A program made the translations under genes and the position numbers. Shown here in pieces: positions 15,828 through 26,176 of a DNA stretch of 64,000 bases. Position 1 is the stretch's first letter; each line of letters begins with the position of its first letter. Source of the DNA: JALEFZ01 sp038527485. GTDB lineage: Bacteria > Bacteroidota > Bacteroidia > J057. The stretch lies in NCBI GenBank assembly GCA_038527485.1, contig JBCBFT010000023.1, forward strand, positions 8,153 to 72,152, read 5' to 3'. The notes beneath the pieces were generated by a model. That model had not been told where the DNA came from, did no database searches, and was given only the letters and a program-made list of their open reading frames with translations.

Positions 15828-18800
15828 TTAGAAATTGTCTAGGTCAATCGGTCTCAATACAGCGAAGAGCTTAATGGTCTTTTCACCCAATTTCTGCTCC
15901 CCAATGTTGGCATCGACATGGATGATGTACATCCCACTCGCCACAGGCACCCCACTCGTATTCTTCAGGTCCCAATCCAAGAAGGTCTGCTCATTATCCT
16001 TCGTGAACTGACGCACCATGTAGCCATTCAATGTGAAGATCGTCACGCGGCAAAGCTGTGGAAGGTTCGTGACACGCACGCGATTATCCAACTGCCCTGT
16101 CTCATACTCTGAGTAGGCGTAATAAGGATTCGGCACAACCAGTACATTATCCAGGGCTTCTTGTGCTACTTCAAGCTCACCTGTTTTCACAGCGACATCC
16201 TGCGTATTGAAGTCAAACTCTGGCAGCGCACCGTCCACGTCATCATTGAGGAAGGGCTGGCGTACACGAAGAGAGACACGTGCATCTGTAGGAATGGTCG
16301 TTGGATCTGTAATGTCAAACCCTTCATTCACAAGAGGTATCCCTACCCAAGCGACATGCTTGTAAGCACCTACCATCGCCTTGCCAGTCGAAGGCAAGAA
16401 GACCGAGTTGGCAAATATCCCTTTCTCTGTTCCGTTTTGGAGGGAATCGGCAATCTGTGCGCAACCGTCGTAGGGCTGATTCGTCACATAGATATAGTGG
16501 CGACCTCCTACGAAGTCCAAGGTAAAGTTATCTAGGTTGAAGAAATCAGAAGTAGGATTCCATCGCATATCATTTCCGTTGTTCCGTCTGTCCCACTCAC
16601 TTTCTCCAAAGAAGATGTTGACGCGCTCACCTGTATTTACATTGATGGCATATCCAGGGAACCAGCCTAGGCCGTGGTTCTCATCCGTACGGTTTCCTTG
16701 AGAGTTTCCATCTTGATCTACATTGTCTTTCCACTTGGCGGTAAGTGCCCATGCTCCCGTTCCTAAGTCATTGGTAGAAGAGTTAGCACCAGGAGATGTT
16801 TCGACTACTACACAACGCGACCACTTGGTACTGTCACCTGTAATGACAATATCGATGTCAGGTAGCTCTGTCAAGTCGATCAGATCCGCTGGAGAAATCT
16901 GGCGGTTGTTGGTGGGATTACCCAAAGGTACCCCAGGTGAAACACCCGTACCAGCCTCAGCGTTGAAGCTTCGCGCCATGACAAATGGTCCAAACGTACC
17001 ACCCAAAATATTTTGGAAGAAGCCAAACTTATCGAATACACCCAGCGCAGGGAACGTGTAGCCAGAAGCATCATTTCTGAGCCAGTTCCAGGTTCCACCA
17101 AAGGCACCGTCATTATCAGAAAGTCCTGTCAGCCATGCTTGAGATGGATCATCAAAGGTCAATTCCCCTCCAATGATTCCCATACGTCCCCCCTCATCCA
17201 AACTGTCTCCTGCCGCCTCTACACCACGTACAGCGACTGATATTCCTCTGTCCTTAATCACACGCTCGATGCCTCCTAAGGCAGCAGGTCTTGGAGCAGA
17301 TCCGTCGTTTCGTTTGACATAAGTAGAAGTAAAGATTGGATCAGATAGAGAAACGTTCTCATCATCACTTTCAAATAGCATCCACTCGGCAAATACAGAG
17401 TCTACCACAGGTGTCCCTGACTCTCCCTCTGACACAAGATCTATATCGACTAGCGAATCCGTTGTGATCAATACTTTGTAGTACTTAGGTACAACCTTTT
17501 TAGGGTCTACGATTTTGATCTCAATGGGACTTGCGCCTGACTGATAAGCAATCGTATTGGAGCTTCCGTTTTGAAGAATCGTAGCTTCTGTTTCGGGTGT
17601 TATTCTTACAAAATTACCTCCATTACCAGAACCTTTTACTTTGGTTACTGGAATCCCATCACCGTATGTACTGGCAATGGTTGTTCCCAATTTTTCTGTT
17701 TCTGTAGGATGTGGGACGGCAGATACTATCTGGAAGAAACGGTTACCTGGTACAAAGTTTCGTCCATCAGATGTCGTCTCATTGTAGGCATACGCAATCG
17801 CTCCGTAATAGTAGGCTGAGAAGTTTTTCAAGCGTGTATCTGAACCCGAGGCGAATAAGTCTTTCGTCAAAGCAACGGAATGGAAGATTCCTTCATCTCG
17901 TCCTTCAACCATTACCTCATCCAAGATGATCCCATCAGGGAATCCTTCGACAGTTTGTACCGTACGGTTGACGATCGTGCTCACGCCATCCGCAATGTCG
18001 CACTGCGCGACGATTCTCGCACGGTTCGGATCGTTGAGTTCGTTGGGGCCTACTGTACCATCTACCAATTGATAAATGATATATCCCTGGAACTCAAATA
18101 CTGAATCTACTACTTGGTTCGCCTTCAATACAGGGTCTGCCTGACGGTAAGACTCGTTGAAATTGTTACGCACTGAGCGAAGCTCTTCAGGATAGCCCCA
18201 AGAGACCAATAGACGCTGATCGTATTCAGATACGTCTAGTTCAGGAGCATCTGGTCCAGAGAGTAGAATAAAGTTGTTGTCAAAGAGTGCCTGCGCTACC
18301 TCATCTGCTTTGATCAATTCACATACAGAACCAAACTGATTATCGATCGCTTCATTTCTCGCCCATACAACCCCCGTTACAATTTCATTTACAGCACCTG
18401 GCTGTAGCGTAAAGGGACCTGCAGACTGGATAAATCGACGGTCAAATGGTGGGTTGTTGGCATTTGCCTCTGTCCATCCGAGGTTGGAACAAGCATCACC
18501 TGGGAACATGTAGTTTGTTGTCTCACCAGGGCTTTGGGCACCGTATCCCGATCCATCTCCACCGTTGGAGAAGTTGTCTACGATAGGTGTACCATCCTTC
18601 CAGAATCCTGAGAGATAACCATAGTAGTGCTGGGCAACTTCAGGGTTTCCAATCAAGGAAAAGTCGTTGTTATAGTATACAAACTTTGACATGATGATGG
18701 TCTCATTCGCTTCGTCGATGATTCCATCTTTGTCGTTGTCAATTCCATCACCTGGGTCAGCAAGTGGCCCTTGGAAGAAGTCTATACCAATGGCGGGTGG

Positions 18801-19823
18801 ACGACGGCCATAGCCATTGGCGGCATTGTCATCATCATCTCCATTGTAGCAGAATCCTAGCCCACGAAGGGTATCACATCCTACATAGTCATCGTCAAAG
18901 CGACCGAGGTCCGCATCTGCCCACTGCCCGATATAAGTTTCGTTTAGGGTCTGCGTAGAACGGTTAATCACTGTCTGACGGTAGAACGTCATGTCATTCA
19001 CAGCGTTGGCTGTGGTAAAAGCAAATGCCAACATGTGGATCTCGACACCAATGGGCTGACCGCCTGTCTCTGTGTGGGTATTTCCTCTATCATTCACAAT
19101 CCACCAGATAGCCTGATCTCCTTGGATATCAGGATAATCTCCCATAGCGGGATCATAAAAGAGGTCCCCATCTACGTCTACAAAGGGTGCAGCATACAAG
19201 ATGGTTCCATCTGGACGAAAGGCCTCCATGATGTTACCATCGAAGTCTGTATAAAGTTCTTCTACTACATTGGGATTCCCTACAGCGGGCCATCCATATA
19301 CATTGGGATAATCCTGTGGATTATCAATCACCCCATCGGCAAAGTCGGCACGAAATGCATCGACTTCTGTCTTATTGATTTTGAACATCTGGTTCCACTC
19401 ATCACAGTGATCCTGATCTGTAGAGGCATTGCCTCCAGACAAGCCACCCGATAGAGGGCCAGGCCAATAGTCGATTCCAGATTGACGGTAGGTTTGAGCC
19501 GCTACCCTCAACTGTCCAGTCTCATCTACTCCACCAATCCAGAGAGAACCTGCAAACATGGAGTTTTTCCCACTTCCTTTGGGAACCTCATATCGGGGAT
19601 CACCGACTAGGTCCCACCACATGTCCCCTCCATTGTGGAGCAGACAGCGAATGTTGTTGATGTCTAGCTGAGAAGAAGCACTGGGAGAAAGACAGTCACT
19701 CGAAACACGGTACGTGTTTACTTTTTTTCGTGCACCTCCTACGTTCACCTCGGCTATACTTTGCTGGATACCTACCAGCAACAAACATGCAGTAAGATAT
19801 AGCTTAATTTGGTTCATAGTCAT
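15828..19823 (-). CDS. Large secreted protein with FlgD-like C-terminal domain, function unknown
   Basis: The 1331-residue protein has a signal peptide (1-24, ends QSIAE). The body is rich in Asp, Asn, Gly and aromatic residues, with acidic segments such as NDKDGIIDEANET and DVDGDLFYDPAMGDYPDIQGD that look like calcium-binding loops. The C-terminus (VRVTNLPQLCRVTIFTLNGY, then DWDLKNTSGVPVASGMYIIH) matches the FlgD Ig-like / T9SS-associated fold. No enzymatic motif was recognised. It starts 19 bases after the stop of the upstream TonB receptor gene, so the two are co-transcribed. A surface protein working with that receptor is a reasonable guess from position only. Confidence 0.85.
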   Translation of the reverse strand: MTMNQIKLYLTACLLLVGIQQSIAEVNVGGARKKVNTYRVSSDCLSPSASSQLDINNIRCLLHNGGDMWWDLVGDPRYEVPKGSGKNSMFAGSLWIGGVDETGQLRVAAQTYRQSGIDYWPGPLSGGLSGGNASTDQDHCDEWNQMFKINKTEVDAFRADFADGVIDNPQDYPNVYGWPAVGNPNVVEELYTDFDGNIMEAFRPDGTILYAAPFVDVDGDLFYDPAMGDYPDIQGDQAIWWIVNDRGNTHTETGGQPIGVEIHMLAFAFTTANAVNDMTFYRQTVINRSTQTLNETYIGQWADADLGRFDDDYVGCDTLRGLGFCYNGDDDDNAANGYGRRPPAIGIDFFQGPLADPGDGIDNDKDGIIDEANETIIMSKFVYYNNDFSLIGNPEVAQHYYGYLSGFWKDGTPIVDNFSNGGDGSGYGAQSPGETTNYMFPGDACSNLGWTEANANNPPFDRRFIQSAGPFTLQPGAVNEIVTGVVWARNEAIDNQFGSVCELIKADEVAQALFDNNFILLSGPDAPELDVSEYDQRLLVSWGYPEELRSVRNNFNESYRQADPVLKANQVVDSVFEFQGYIIYQLVDGTVGPNELNDPNRARIVAQCDIADGVSTIVNRTVQTVEGFPDGIILDEVMVEGRDEGIFHSVALTKDLFASGSDTRLKNFSAYYYGAIAYAYNETTSDGRNFVPGNRFFQIVSAVPHPTETEKLGTTIASTYGDGIPVTKVKGSGNGGNFVRITPETEATILQNGSSNTIAYQSGASPIEIKIVDPKKVVPKYYKVLITTDSLVDIDLVSEGESGTPVVDSVFAEWMLFESDDENVSLSDPIFTSTYVKRNDGSAPRPAALGGIERVIKDRGISVAVRGVEAAGDSLDEGGRMGIIGGELTFDDPSQAWLTGLSDNDGAFGGTWNWLRNDASGYTFPALGVFDKFGFFQNILGGTFGPFVMARSFNAEAGTGVSPGVPLGNPTNNRQISPADLIDLTELPDIDIVITGDSTKWSRCVVVETSPGANSSTNDLGTGAWALTAKWKDNVDQDGNSQGNRTDENHGLGWFPGYAINVNTGERVNIFFGESEWDRRNNGNDMRWNPTSDFFNLDNFTLDFVGGRHYIYVTNQPYDGCAQIADSLQNGTEKGIFANSVFLPSTGKAMVGAYKHVAWVGIPLVNEGFDITDPTTIPTDARVSLRVRQPFLNDDVDGALPEFDFNTQDVAVKTGELEVAQEALDNVLVVPNPYYAYSEYETGQLDNRVRVTNLPQLCRVTIFTLNGYMVRQFTKDNEQTFLDWDLKNTSGVPVASGMYIIHVDANIGEQKLGEKTIKLFAVLRPIDLDNF

Positions 19824-19842
19824 TTCTTCTTGCTTGCCTCAA

Positions 19843-22800
19843 TTAGAAGTTAAACAGTATACCCAATCGGATACGACGAGGTACAGAGTAGTTATTTGGA
19901 TTCTGCAAGCGGATATTATATAAGTCTACAAAAGCTACAGGATCAATCTGAGAAAGGATATCTTGCTCACCTAGGTCGCTCGCGAGGTAGCCATCGTCAT
20001 CAGGCAAACCAGTAAAGCGATACACATTGATTACGTTCAATGTATTGAGTGCATTCAGCATCGTCACGTAGACATTGAAGTCGTAGAGATGAGATTTGCC
20101 CCCTCCCTCGAGTTGCTTTCCTCCCAACTGGAAGCTCTTATCCAATCGTAGGTCAATACGGAACTGCCAAGGCTTACGCGCTCCATTAGGAGATCCTTGT
20201 AGACGGTTAACAATGTTTACACCAGACTTTACAGAAGGTGTAGGTACCGAGTTCTTTGAATAAGGTGTACCTGAGCCGATCTGTCCGATCAGGTTCAGAC
20301 CTGCATTACGGAATGGGTGGAACGTCTTCTCCCCAATCGTGATGCCAGGGCCAGGGCCTTTCGTGTAACGATAGTCAAGGTTGACAGATATACGGTGACG
20401 CTGGTCCGTATTGATCGGCTGTGGCGCACGCAATACCCCTACCCCTTCTAGGAAGTTGACAACCGCACGTGCAGAGGAGAAGGAAGAACCTGTCGCACTC
20501 GCAAACTGCAAGGTGTAAGCTCCTCTGAATCGAATGTTACGGAAACGACGCAGATCAAAGTTGAATGAAAATCCTTTTACTGTACCGAAGTCCAGGTTGT
20601 CGTATGTATCATAAGAGAAAGGATAAGCATTGGCAAAGCGGCGGAAACGGATCATGTTGCGCTGCTCACGGTAGAACGCTGACAGCGTCAAACCAATGTA
20701 TTGTCCTACACGCTGCTTAAATCCTGCCTCATAATCTACTGTAATCTCAGGTCTCAAGTTGGGGCTATTCACTGTCGTAGTCGGACGGTTCTCTAGGAAT
20801 ACATAATCCTGAATCTGACCCGCAGCCAATGAGCTCGTTGCAGGTCCTAGCTGTCCTGGACGCTGTGCCAATACATCATAGTGAGCAAAGAATACCGCAA
20901 CATCAGAGATAGGGAAGGAGAAAGAAATACGAGGCATCGCCGTAAGCTGTGGCTCATAATCTTTGAAAGAGTTTACACTTACTCTCTCTTCTACCGTAGC
21001 AGGAATCGGACGACCACCTGGCGAACGACTTGCAATGGTATTGGAAGAAACAGGATTCCCATTGGCATCAAACCAAGACTCTCCATTTCTGTAACCCAAG
21101 ATCTCTGTAAAGTTTCCTTCGGGCGCATCTACATAAGGGACAAAATCAGACCCAATGCTCGCAGGCAAATCAAATGAATTGATATTCCCAATGTTTCCAG
21201 AAGCCAACTCTCCCGCTGAGTATGTAGGATACAAGCTGAAAGGATCTTCTAAGACAAACTGGTTGGCATCAAAACGGTCCACACGAACCCCCACGTTGAA
21301 GATGATGTCCTCAAGCTCGAACTTATCCTGGATAAATGCAGAGATGTAAGTAGGTGCAAAGGGGTTGACGGGACGGTTCGTCGTATCGGTGAAGAAACGA
21401 TCCGTCGCCACGCGTTCTTGACGATCACCTGTAAACGTGTATCCATAGTAATCTACTGCACCAATTCCTCCATCAAGTAGCTCATCTGCATTGAACAATG
21501 AGAGAGACAACTGCTCAGGCGTAAGTCCATCAATGTTGATGAAGTCCAAGCCATCAGGATCTAGCCCTAGTTGCGTACGGAGGTTACGGTCAAATATCTT
21601 CTGCTCTCCTGTGTTGATACGGGGGATAACGATTGAGTCATTCCAGACACCTGCACTGTTGAGCAAATAGATATAGTCATCAGGATTATCTGAGAAATTT
21701 GAAATATGGAAGTTGGTGAAACGACGCATTTGTGACCACAAATTCGCTGCATTGATATTGTAGAAACGCTCCACACGCTGCTCAAATTCGAACCCTGCTT
21801 TGATGTTGTGTGTCTTAATCTCTGCTGTTGCTTGTGCCAACAAGCGGTACTGATCAAACTCAAACTTTGTATACGAACGTGTCTGAGCACCCAAAGGACT
21901 AAACATAGAGTATATAGAACCTGATCCTCCACCATTGATGATTCCCTGACGGAAAGCCAATTCATCCAAACCGTTGATCGAGTTTACCGTAGGATCTGTG
22001 AAGTTTCCAGAGAAGAAGGGGAAATTGACAATTCCTTCCTCTTCTACAATGCGCAAAATCTCATTGTTATAGTTCGCATACACAGGCAGTCTTGTCTCGC
22101 TGTCGTCAAAACGCAAATTAGCCTGACGATCCCCCACACTCTGCCAATAAGGGCTAGAAGAAACAGGATCATTTGGATCAAAATCTGTGTTTTGGATGAA
22201 GAAGAAAGGCTCAAAGTCAAAGTCAAACTTTCCTACATATCCATAGTCAAAGAAATTGTCTCTGAAAGTCTCATGCTCGAAGAAGCGAGAATAACGAGAG
22301 AAATCTGCTTGAACAGAGTAGTAAAGATTTCGGATTGAAGAGCCTTCACTTCCTGGGAAGCTTTGCTGGAAGCGAGACCAGATTCGATAGTTATTTCCAC
22401 GGAAGACTGCGTTTTGATCTGGTGAAAACAGGGTACTCGCGATGCCCCAGCGATCGTTTTGAATGGCTTCATAGTTACCACCCAGTTTTACCAAAATGTT
22501 ATTGGTAGGTTGAAAATCAAAACGAACCAAACCACGACCTCTCAGTCCTTGGTTATTTTGCTTAGTAGGAATCGTCACGATGTCATTTCCACGAATGAAG
22601 TTGGCATTCGAACGGAAAGAGATGTTGTCATCGGATAGACGCACGGGATTTTGTTCTAGTGAGTCCAGGAGTCCATCTCTCAAGCGATTGATCCCCAAAG
22701 CCGCAGGGTCTTGATCGCCATTGTACACAACCTCCCCACTCACGAAGAATCCAAGTACAGATGTTTTATACTCTGTCTGTGTATTCTCGATGAAGGCTCG

Positions 22801-23565
22801 ACGTGTCACCAAGGGACCACTCAAAGAGAAGGCACCTAGATTACGACCAAAATTGTCCAGATACTGGCTGGTCACAAGTTCAAGGTTGCCTGAAAACTCT
22901 GAAGAAGGGTTGGCTGTCGTGATACTAATCACACCACCCGTAAAGTCTCCATACTCAGCAGGTGTACCCCCCGTGATGACTTGAAGCTGCGAAATAGAGT
23001 TTTGCGGAAGAGAGGTCAGACCACGAATCTTCACACCATCTACATAATAAGTAGTACTGGTGCTTCGGGCTCCCCGAATACTCAGGGCACCTCCTTCGTC
23101 ACTTTGATAAACCCCTGCTGTAAGTGCAGCCAATGAGTTGATACTACGCGTACCTGCATTTACCACATCTGTACCCGTAATAGTAGACCCTACCGTAGGG
23201 TCACTACCAATAGGCTCTTCACCATAGATCGTAACCTCTTCCAAGGTAGTAGCTGTTATGGTGAGCGTTAGATTTCGTGTTTGACCATTAATGACAGGCA
23301 CCTCATCAATGGATGCCTTTTTCTGAAGGTAACGTGCCTCCACACGGTAAGTACCTGGTGCTACGGGCTGGATACTAAATGTACCCTTTTCGTCAGTAGA
23401 GGCGCCATACTTAATTAGATCCCCAGAGTACACGATCACGCGTACGAAGGGGAGCGGCGCTCCGCTCTCATCCAGGACTTTCCCGGCGAGCTTCCCGTCT
23501 TGGGCCCAAGCACCTGTAATGGCCAAGACAAAGAGGCATGCAAGAATACTTAATCTGTGTAGCAT
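19843..23565 (-). CDS. TonB-dependent outer-membrane receptor with carboxypeptidase-regulatory-like domain
   Basis: The 1240-residue protein has a signal peptide (1-21, ends TGAWAQ), a carboxypeptidase-regulatory-like beta-sandwich (about 24-110, GKLAGKVLDESGAPLPFVRV), a plug domain (about 120-220, with TSTTYYVDGVKIRG and QLQVITGGTPAEYGDFTGG) and a long beta-barrel that ends in aromatic NYSVPRRIRLGILFNF. Receptors of this kind import or bind large substrates using energy from the TonB-ExbBD complex. There is no SusD-like partner; instead the next genes encode a very large secreted protein and a PorV/PorQ-like barrel. The substrate is unknown. The gene is divergent from the helical-repeat gene at 23838. 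Confidence 0.93.
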   Translation of the reverse strand: MLHRLSILACLFVLAITGAWAQDGKLAGKVLDESGAPLPFVRVIVYSGDLIKYGASTDEKGTFSIQPVAPGTYRVEARYLQKKASIDEVPVINGQTRNLTLTITATTLEEVTIYGEEPIGSDPTVGSTITGTDVVNAGTRSINSLAALTAGVYQSDEGGALSIRGARSTSTTYYVDGVKIRGLTSLPQNSISQLQVITGGTPAEYGDFTGGVISITTANPSSEFSGNLELVTSQYLDNFGRNLGAFSLSGPLVTRRAFIENTQTEYKTSVLGFFVSGEVVYNGDQDPAALGINRLRDGLLDSLEQNPVRLSDDNISFRSNANFIRGNDIVTIPTKQNNQGLRGRGLVRFDFQPTNNILVKLGGNYEAIQNDRWGIASTLFSPDQNAVFRGNNYRIWSRFQQSFPGSEGSSIRNLYYSVQADFSRYSRFFEHETFRDNFFDYGYVGKFDFDFEPFFFIQNTDFDPNDPVSSSPYWQSVGDRQANLRFDDSETRLPVYANYNNEILRIVEEEGIVNFPFFSGNFTDPTVNSINGLDELAFRQGIINGGGSGSIYSMFSPLGAQTRSYTKFEFDQYRLLAQATAEIKTHNIKAGFEFEQRVERFYNINAANLWSQMRRFTNFHISNFSDNPDDYIYLLNSAGVWNDSIVIPRINTGEQKIFDRNLRTQLGLDPDGLDFINIDGLTPEQLSLSLFNADELLDGGIGAVDYYGYTFTGDRQERVATDRFFTDTTNRPVNPFAPTYISAFIQDKFELEDIIFNVGVRVDRFDANQFVLEDPFSLYPTYSAGELASGNIGNINSFDLPASIGSDFVPYVDAPEGNFTEILGYRNGESWFDANGNPVSSNTIASRSPGGRPIPATVEERVSVNSFKDYEPQLTAMPRISFSFPISDVAVFFAHYDVLAQRPGQLGPATSSLAAGQIQDYVFLENRPTTTVNSPNLRPEITVDYEAGFKQRVGQYIGLTLSAFYREQRNMIRFRRFANAYPFSYDTYDNLDFGTVKGFSFNFDLRRFRNIRFRGAYTLQFASATGSSFSSARAVVNFLEGVGVLRAPQPINTDQRHRISVNLDYRYTKGPGPGITIGEKTFHPFRNAGLNLIGQIGSGTPYSKNSVPTPSVKSGVNIVNRLQGSPNGARKPWQFRIDLRLDKSFQLGGKQLEGGGKSHLYDFNVYVTMLNALNTLNVINVYRFTGLPDDDGYLASDLGEQDILSQIDPVAFVDLYNIRLQNPNNYSVPRRIRLGILFNF

Positions 23566-23837
23566 ATGTTCAATAGGCTCTAGTTTTTAATCCAAGTATC
23601 CGAAGTAATAAAGGATAAATTAGTACATGTAAGCTTACAAATCCAAATTCGCCATTCAGAAATATCTCTAACCCTGATCTAATGCGAGAGCGGGTTCTTA
23701 GAAAGGAAAATTCCGACCTATATCTGTATGTATTCCAAAAATTAGGTCTAACAAAGGGTAATGCCTATTGAAGAAATCAGGCTGGATTACACATTTTTCT
23801 TAATTTAAAGTTCTGAATATACATACCTTCCCCTAGG

Positions 23838-25289
23838 ATGAAGCTGATATACGACATTTTTCAAAAGCTTAAGAAGCAAGAAATCAGGCAGATACGACAC
23901 CAGATCAATCATGCAACCTTCGAATACGAGAAGGTGGGCAAACTCTTTGAACTGGTTACACGCTATCCGCAAAAGGAAGAAGCCTTTTACTCCCAAAAGC
24001 TTTATGGTAGAGATCCTGACAATACCTTTCGCGTGACCAAGTCTCGCCTTAAGCGTATGCTCGAAAATTCTTTGCTACATGATAAAAGCCTGACAGGATA
24101 TTCTTCTCCTGCGATCAATGCACGCCTACAAACCCGCAAAAAACTGCTACAGGGAGAGATTCTCCTCGGTAGAGGCGCATATGAGGCCAGTCGCAACCTC
24201 CTGCTGCAAACGATCTCCGCAGCCAAGAAGTATGACTTACAGGAAGAAATTTTGCAAGCAGAAATGCTACTTTATAGACACACCAGCATCACAAGCTCCG
24301 TCAGAGATTATCAAAAACAGACACAATCTCTGTTGCATCTCAATCAACAGATGGTCTTGATCAACGAAGCACTGATTCTCCATCTGTACATCACCAACCT
24401 TCTCCTCCACAAAGTCATTAAGCGACCTGAGTTACAAGATGTGCGGGAAAAAATTGATCGCATTGCGGAGATTTCGCAAGAGACATCGCACCCTCGTGTC
24501 TTATATGTTTACTACTTATCCGAAAATTACTACCATCAAGTCACCACGGAGTATGCCAAAGCCATTGAATTTTGTCATAAGCTCCTCGAATTGATGAGTG
24601 AGGCTCCCTCTCAGCACTCGCAGCAGCGGGAGACAGCAGCCTATGTCCAACTTGCCAAGGTATCCATACAGACAGGAGACGAACCTACAGCTAGACAATA
24701 TATCGACCTGATACTGGAAAGATATTCTCCCAAGGAGATCAACTACCTCATGGGGCTAGAACTGGCTTTCAAACTGGAATTTTATCGAGAGCAATACGAA
24801 GCTGCCCAAGAAATTATCGATCGTGCCTTTGTACATCCACAATTCAACTCTGCAGGATTGATTAGCCCTAAATGGCACTACTTTCACTCATGTCTATTGT
24901 TTAAAAGAGAAAAGTATAAGGAAGCTTATCGTGCCCTCGATTACACGACGCCCCTTTTGGCAGATAAATTTGGGCACAACATCACCATCCGACTCTTGGA
25001 GATCATGATTCTGTACAATTTGCAGCATTTAGACATCATGGAAACCAAGATTCTCAACATCCGACAGTTCATCAAACGGACCCATCAAGGTGAAGAAATT
25101 TTCCGTCCATTGACACTCATCAAAATCTTGATGAAGTGGTATAGACACAATTATAATTTTGGAGAAACGGTGATAGACAGTAAGGTGGAATTTGATGCAC
25201 TAGAAGATTACCACAACCTTTTTCCATTTGATACTTCAGACTTTGAATTGATTCGACTTGAAAAGTGGCTTTTGGCGCATTTGACTTAA
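23838..25289 (+). CDS. Helical-repeat (TPR-like) protein of unknown function
   Basis: The 483-residue protein has no signal peptide or membrane segment. It is rich in Leu, Gln, Arg and Lys, and is almost wholly helical with paired helices of TPR-like spacing (for example around residues 95-160 and 240-330). The N-terminus (MKLIYDIFQKLKKQEIRQIRHQI) is strongly basic and helical. No catalytic motif was recognised. It stands alone, divergent from the TonB receptor gene, and is followed by a dispersed repeat and a terminator. The RiPP cluster protein at 55153 has a similar general make-up, but no clear sequence identity was seen by eye. Confidence 0.75.
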   Translation: MKLIYDIFQKLKKQEIRQIRHQINHATFEYEKVGKLFELVTRYPQKEEAFYSQKLYGRDPDNTFRVTKSRLKRMLENSLLHDKSLTGYSSPAINARLQTRKKLLQGEILLGRGAYEASRNLLLQTISAAKKYDLQEEILQAEMLLYRHTSITSSVRDYQKQTQSLLHLNQQMVLINEALILHLYITNLLLHKVIKRPELQDVREKIDRIAEISQETSHPRVLYVYYLSENYYHQVTTEYAKAIEFCHKLLELMSEAPSQHSQQRETAAYVQLAKVSIQTGDEPTARQYIDLILERYSPKEINYLMGLELAFKLEFYREQYEAAQEIIDRAFVHPQFNSAGLISPKWHYFHSCLLFKREKYKEAYRALDYTTPLLADKFGHNITIRLLEIMILYNLQHLDIMETKILNIRQFIKRTHQGEEIFRPLTLIKILMKWYRHNYNFGETVIDSKVEFDALEDYHNLFPFDTSDFELIRLEKWLLAHLT

Positions 25290-25323
25290 ACAGACAGCTA
25301 ACATGGGAGTATGCATCATATAC

Positions 25324-25440
25324 TTTGAGCATGAGAATAAATTCCACATACTTTAGGACAAGGAATCAGCTCCGAACCCTGAAAGGGTAGCATTCTGTAA
25401 TGCTGATGGTTTCAATCCTAGGCTACAGGACCATTTTCTT
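25324..25440. repeat. Dispersed intergenic repeat, copy A
   Basis: This stretch matches 37920-38072 in the same orientation: TTTGAGCATGAGAATAAATT in A against TTTGAGCATGGGAATAAACT in B, then CTGAAAGGGT, CATTCTGTA, ATGGTTTCAA and GGCTACAGGA or GCCTATAGGA, with gaps between blocks. CTGTA and TACAG near the end form a small inverted repeat. Both copies lie directly behind the 3' end of a plus-strand gene. Confidence 0.8.
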
Positions 25441-25492
25441 TATGAGATGGCTTCTTTCTGTCTTTCTTCCTGCGGTATCAAGAATTAGACAT

Positions 25493-25530
25493 AAAAAAAG
25501 GAAGGCCACTGCCTTCCTATCATCTTTTTG
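25493..25530. terminator. Bidirectional Rho-independent terminator
   Basis: A perfect stem GGAAGGC/GCCTTCC with the loop CACT is flanked by seven A residues on the left and CTTTTT on the right. It can end transcripts from the plus-strand helical-repeat gene and from the small minus-strand gene at 25625. Confidence 0.85.
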
Positions 25531-25624
25531 CACATAACTTAATGCCTCTTTTGAATGAGATTTATGTTCTATGAAATAACTTACTTCTCTTGCAGGTCAT
25601 TTTTTCACATAAATCAATGGACGT

Positions 25625-25849
25625 TTATAACTCCACTCTGAAATGCGTATCATCTACAGCGATGATATGATTTCGGCTTCTATGAGGGATTTTCATTTGA
25701 TGCAATGGAGGAATCTCAGAAGGACCAGGGGCCACTTGAGTGGTAATCGTTGTAGGAGCTTGACGCTGCTGTGTTTGGTGGTCAAGCTGAGCTTGATCGC
25801 TTATATCTAGACCAAACAGCCAGATGAAAAGTGCAATTATAAAGTCCAT
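25625..25849 (-). CDS. Small membrane-anchored protein, unknown function
   Basis: The 74-residue frame begins with a hydrophobic helix (MDFIIALFIWLFGLDI), followed by a Gln-, Thr- and Pro-rich polar tail ending HFRVEL. It looks like a single-pass membrane peptide rather than a shadow frame, because no gene lies on the other strand and a strong terminator stands about 95 bases past its stop. No family was recognised. It could still be a chance frame. Confidence 0.45.
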   Translation of the reverse strand: MDFIIALFIWLFGLDISDQAQLDHQTQQRQAPTTITTQVAPGPSEIPPLHQMKIPHRSRNHIIAVDDTHFRVEL

Positions 25850-26176
25850 AGTCTAAATCGCAGTTAGAGGTCTGTTTAAGGGAATATCTGAATTTAAATG
25901 AACAAAAATATAAACACTACTACAGATATAACTTGAATTACACAAGATTGGTGGCCAATATACATATAAAAATCAAATAATTAATTGATTATCAGATAAA
26001 AAAACTTATCACCCCATTACATTTAATGAACATAAATCTTATGTTAAAAAAGTCCTTGAAACACAATGGGGAAAGTTATAGGCTACCCGTATCTTTTTTA
26101 TAATTTTAAAGTCAAAAGAAAATACTTCTTGCTAAAAAGGAGAGATGTCATATTTCATCAGACAAAAACAAACCCT
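25850..26176. other. A/T-rich intergenic region, nothing recognised
   Basis: This 327-base stretch separates the small minus-strand gene from the M48 protease gene. It is strongly A/T-rich. A plus-strand frame open from 26066 only extends the M48 gene with residues that destroy its lipoprotein signal, so it is not treated as coding. No repeat, RNA or convincing promoter was found, although promoters for both flanking genes must lie here. Confidence 0.6.
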
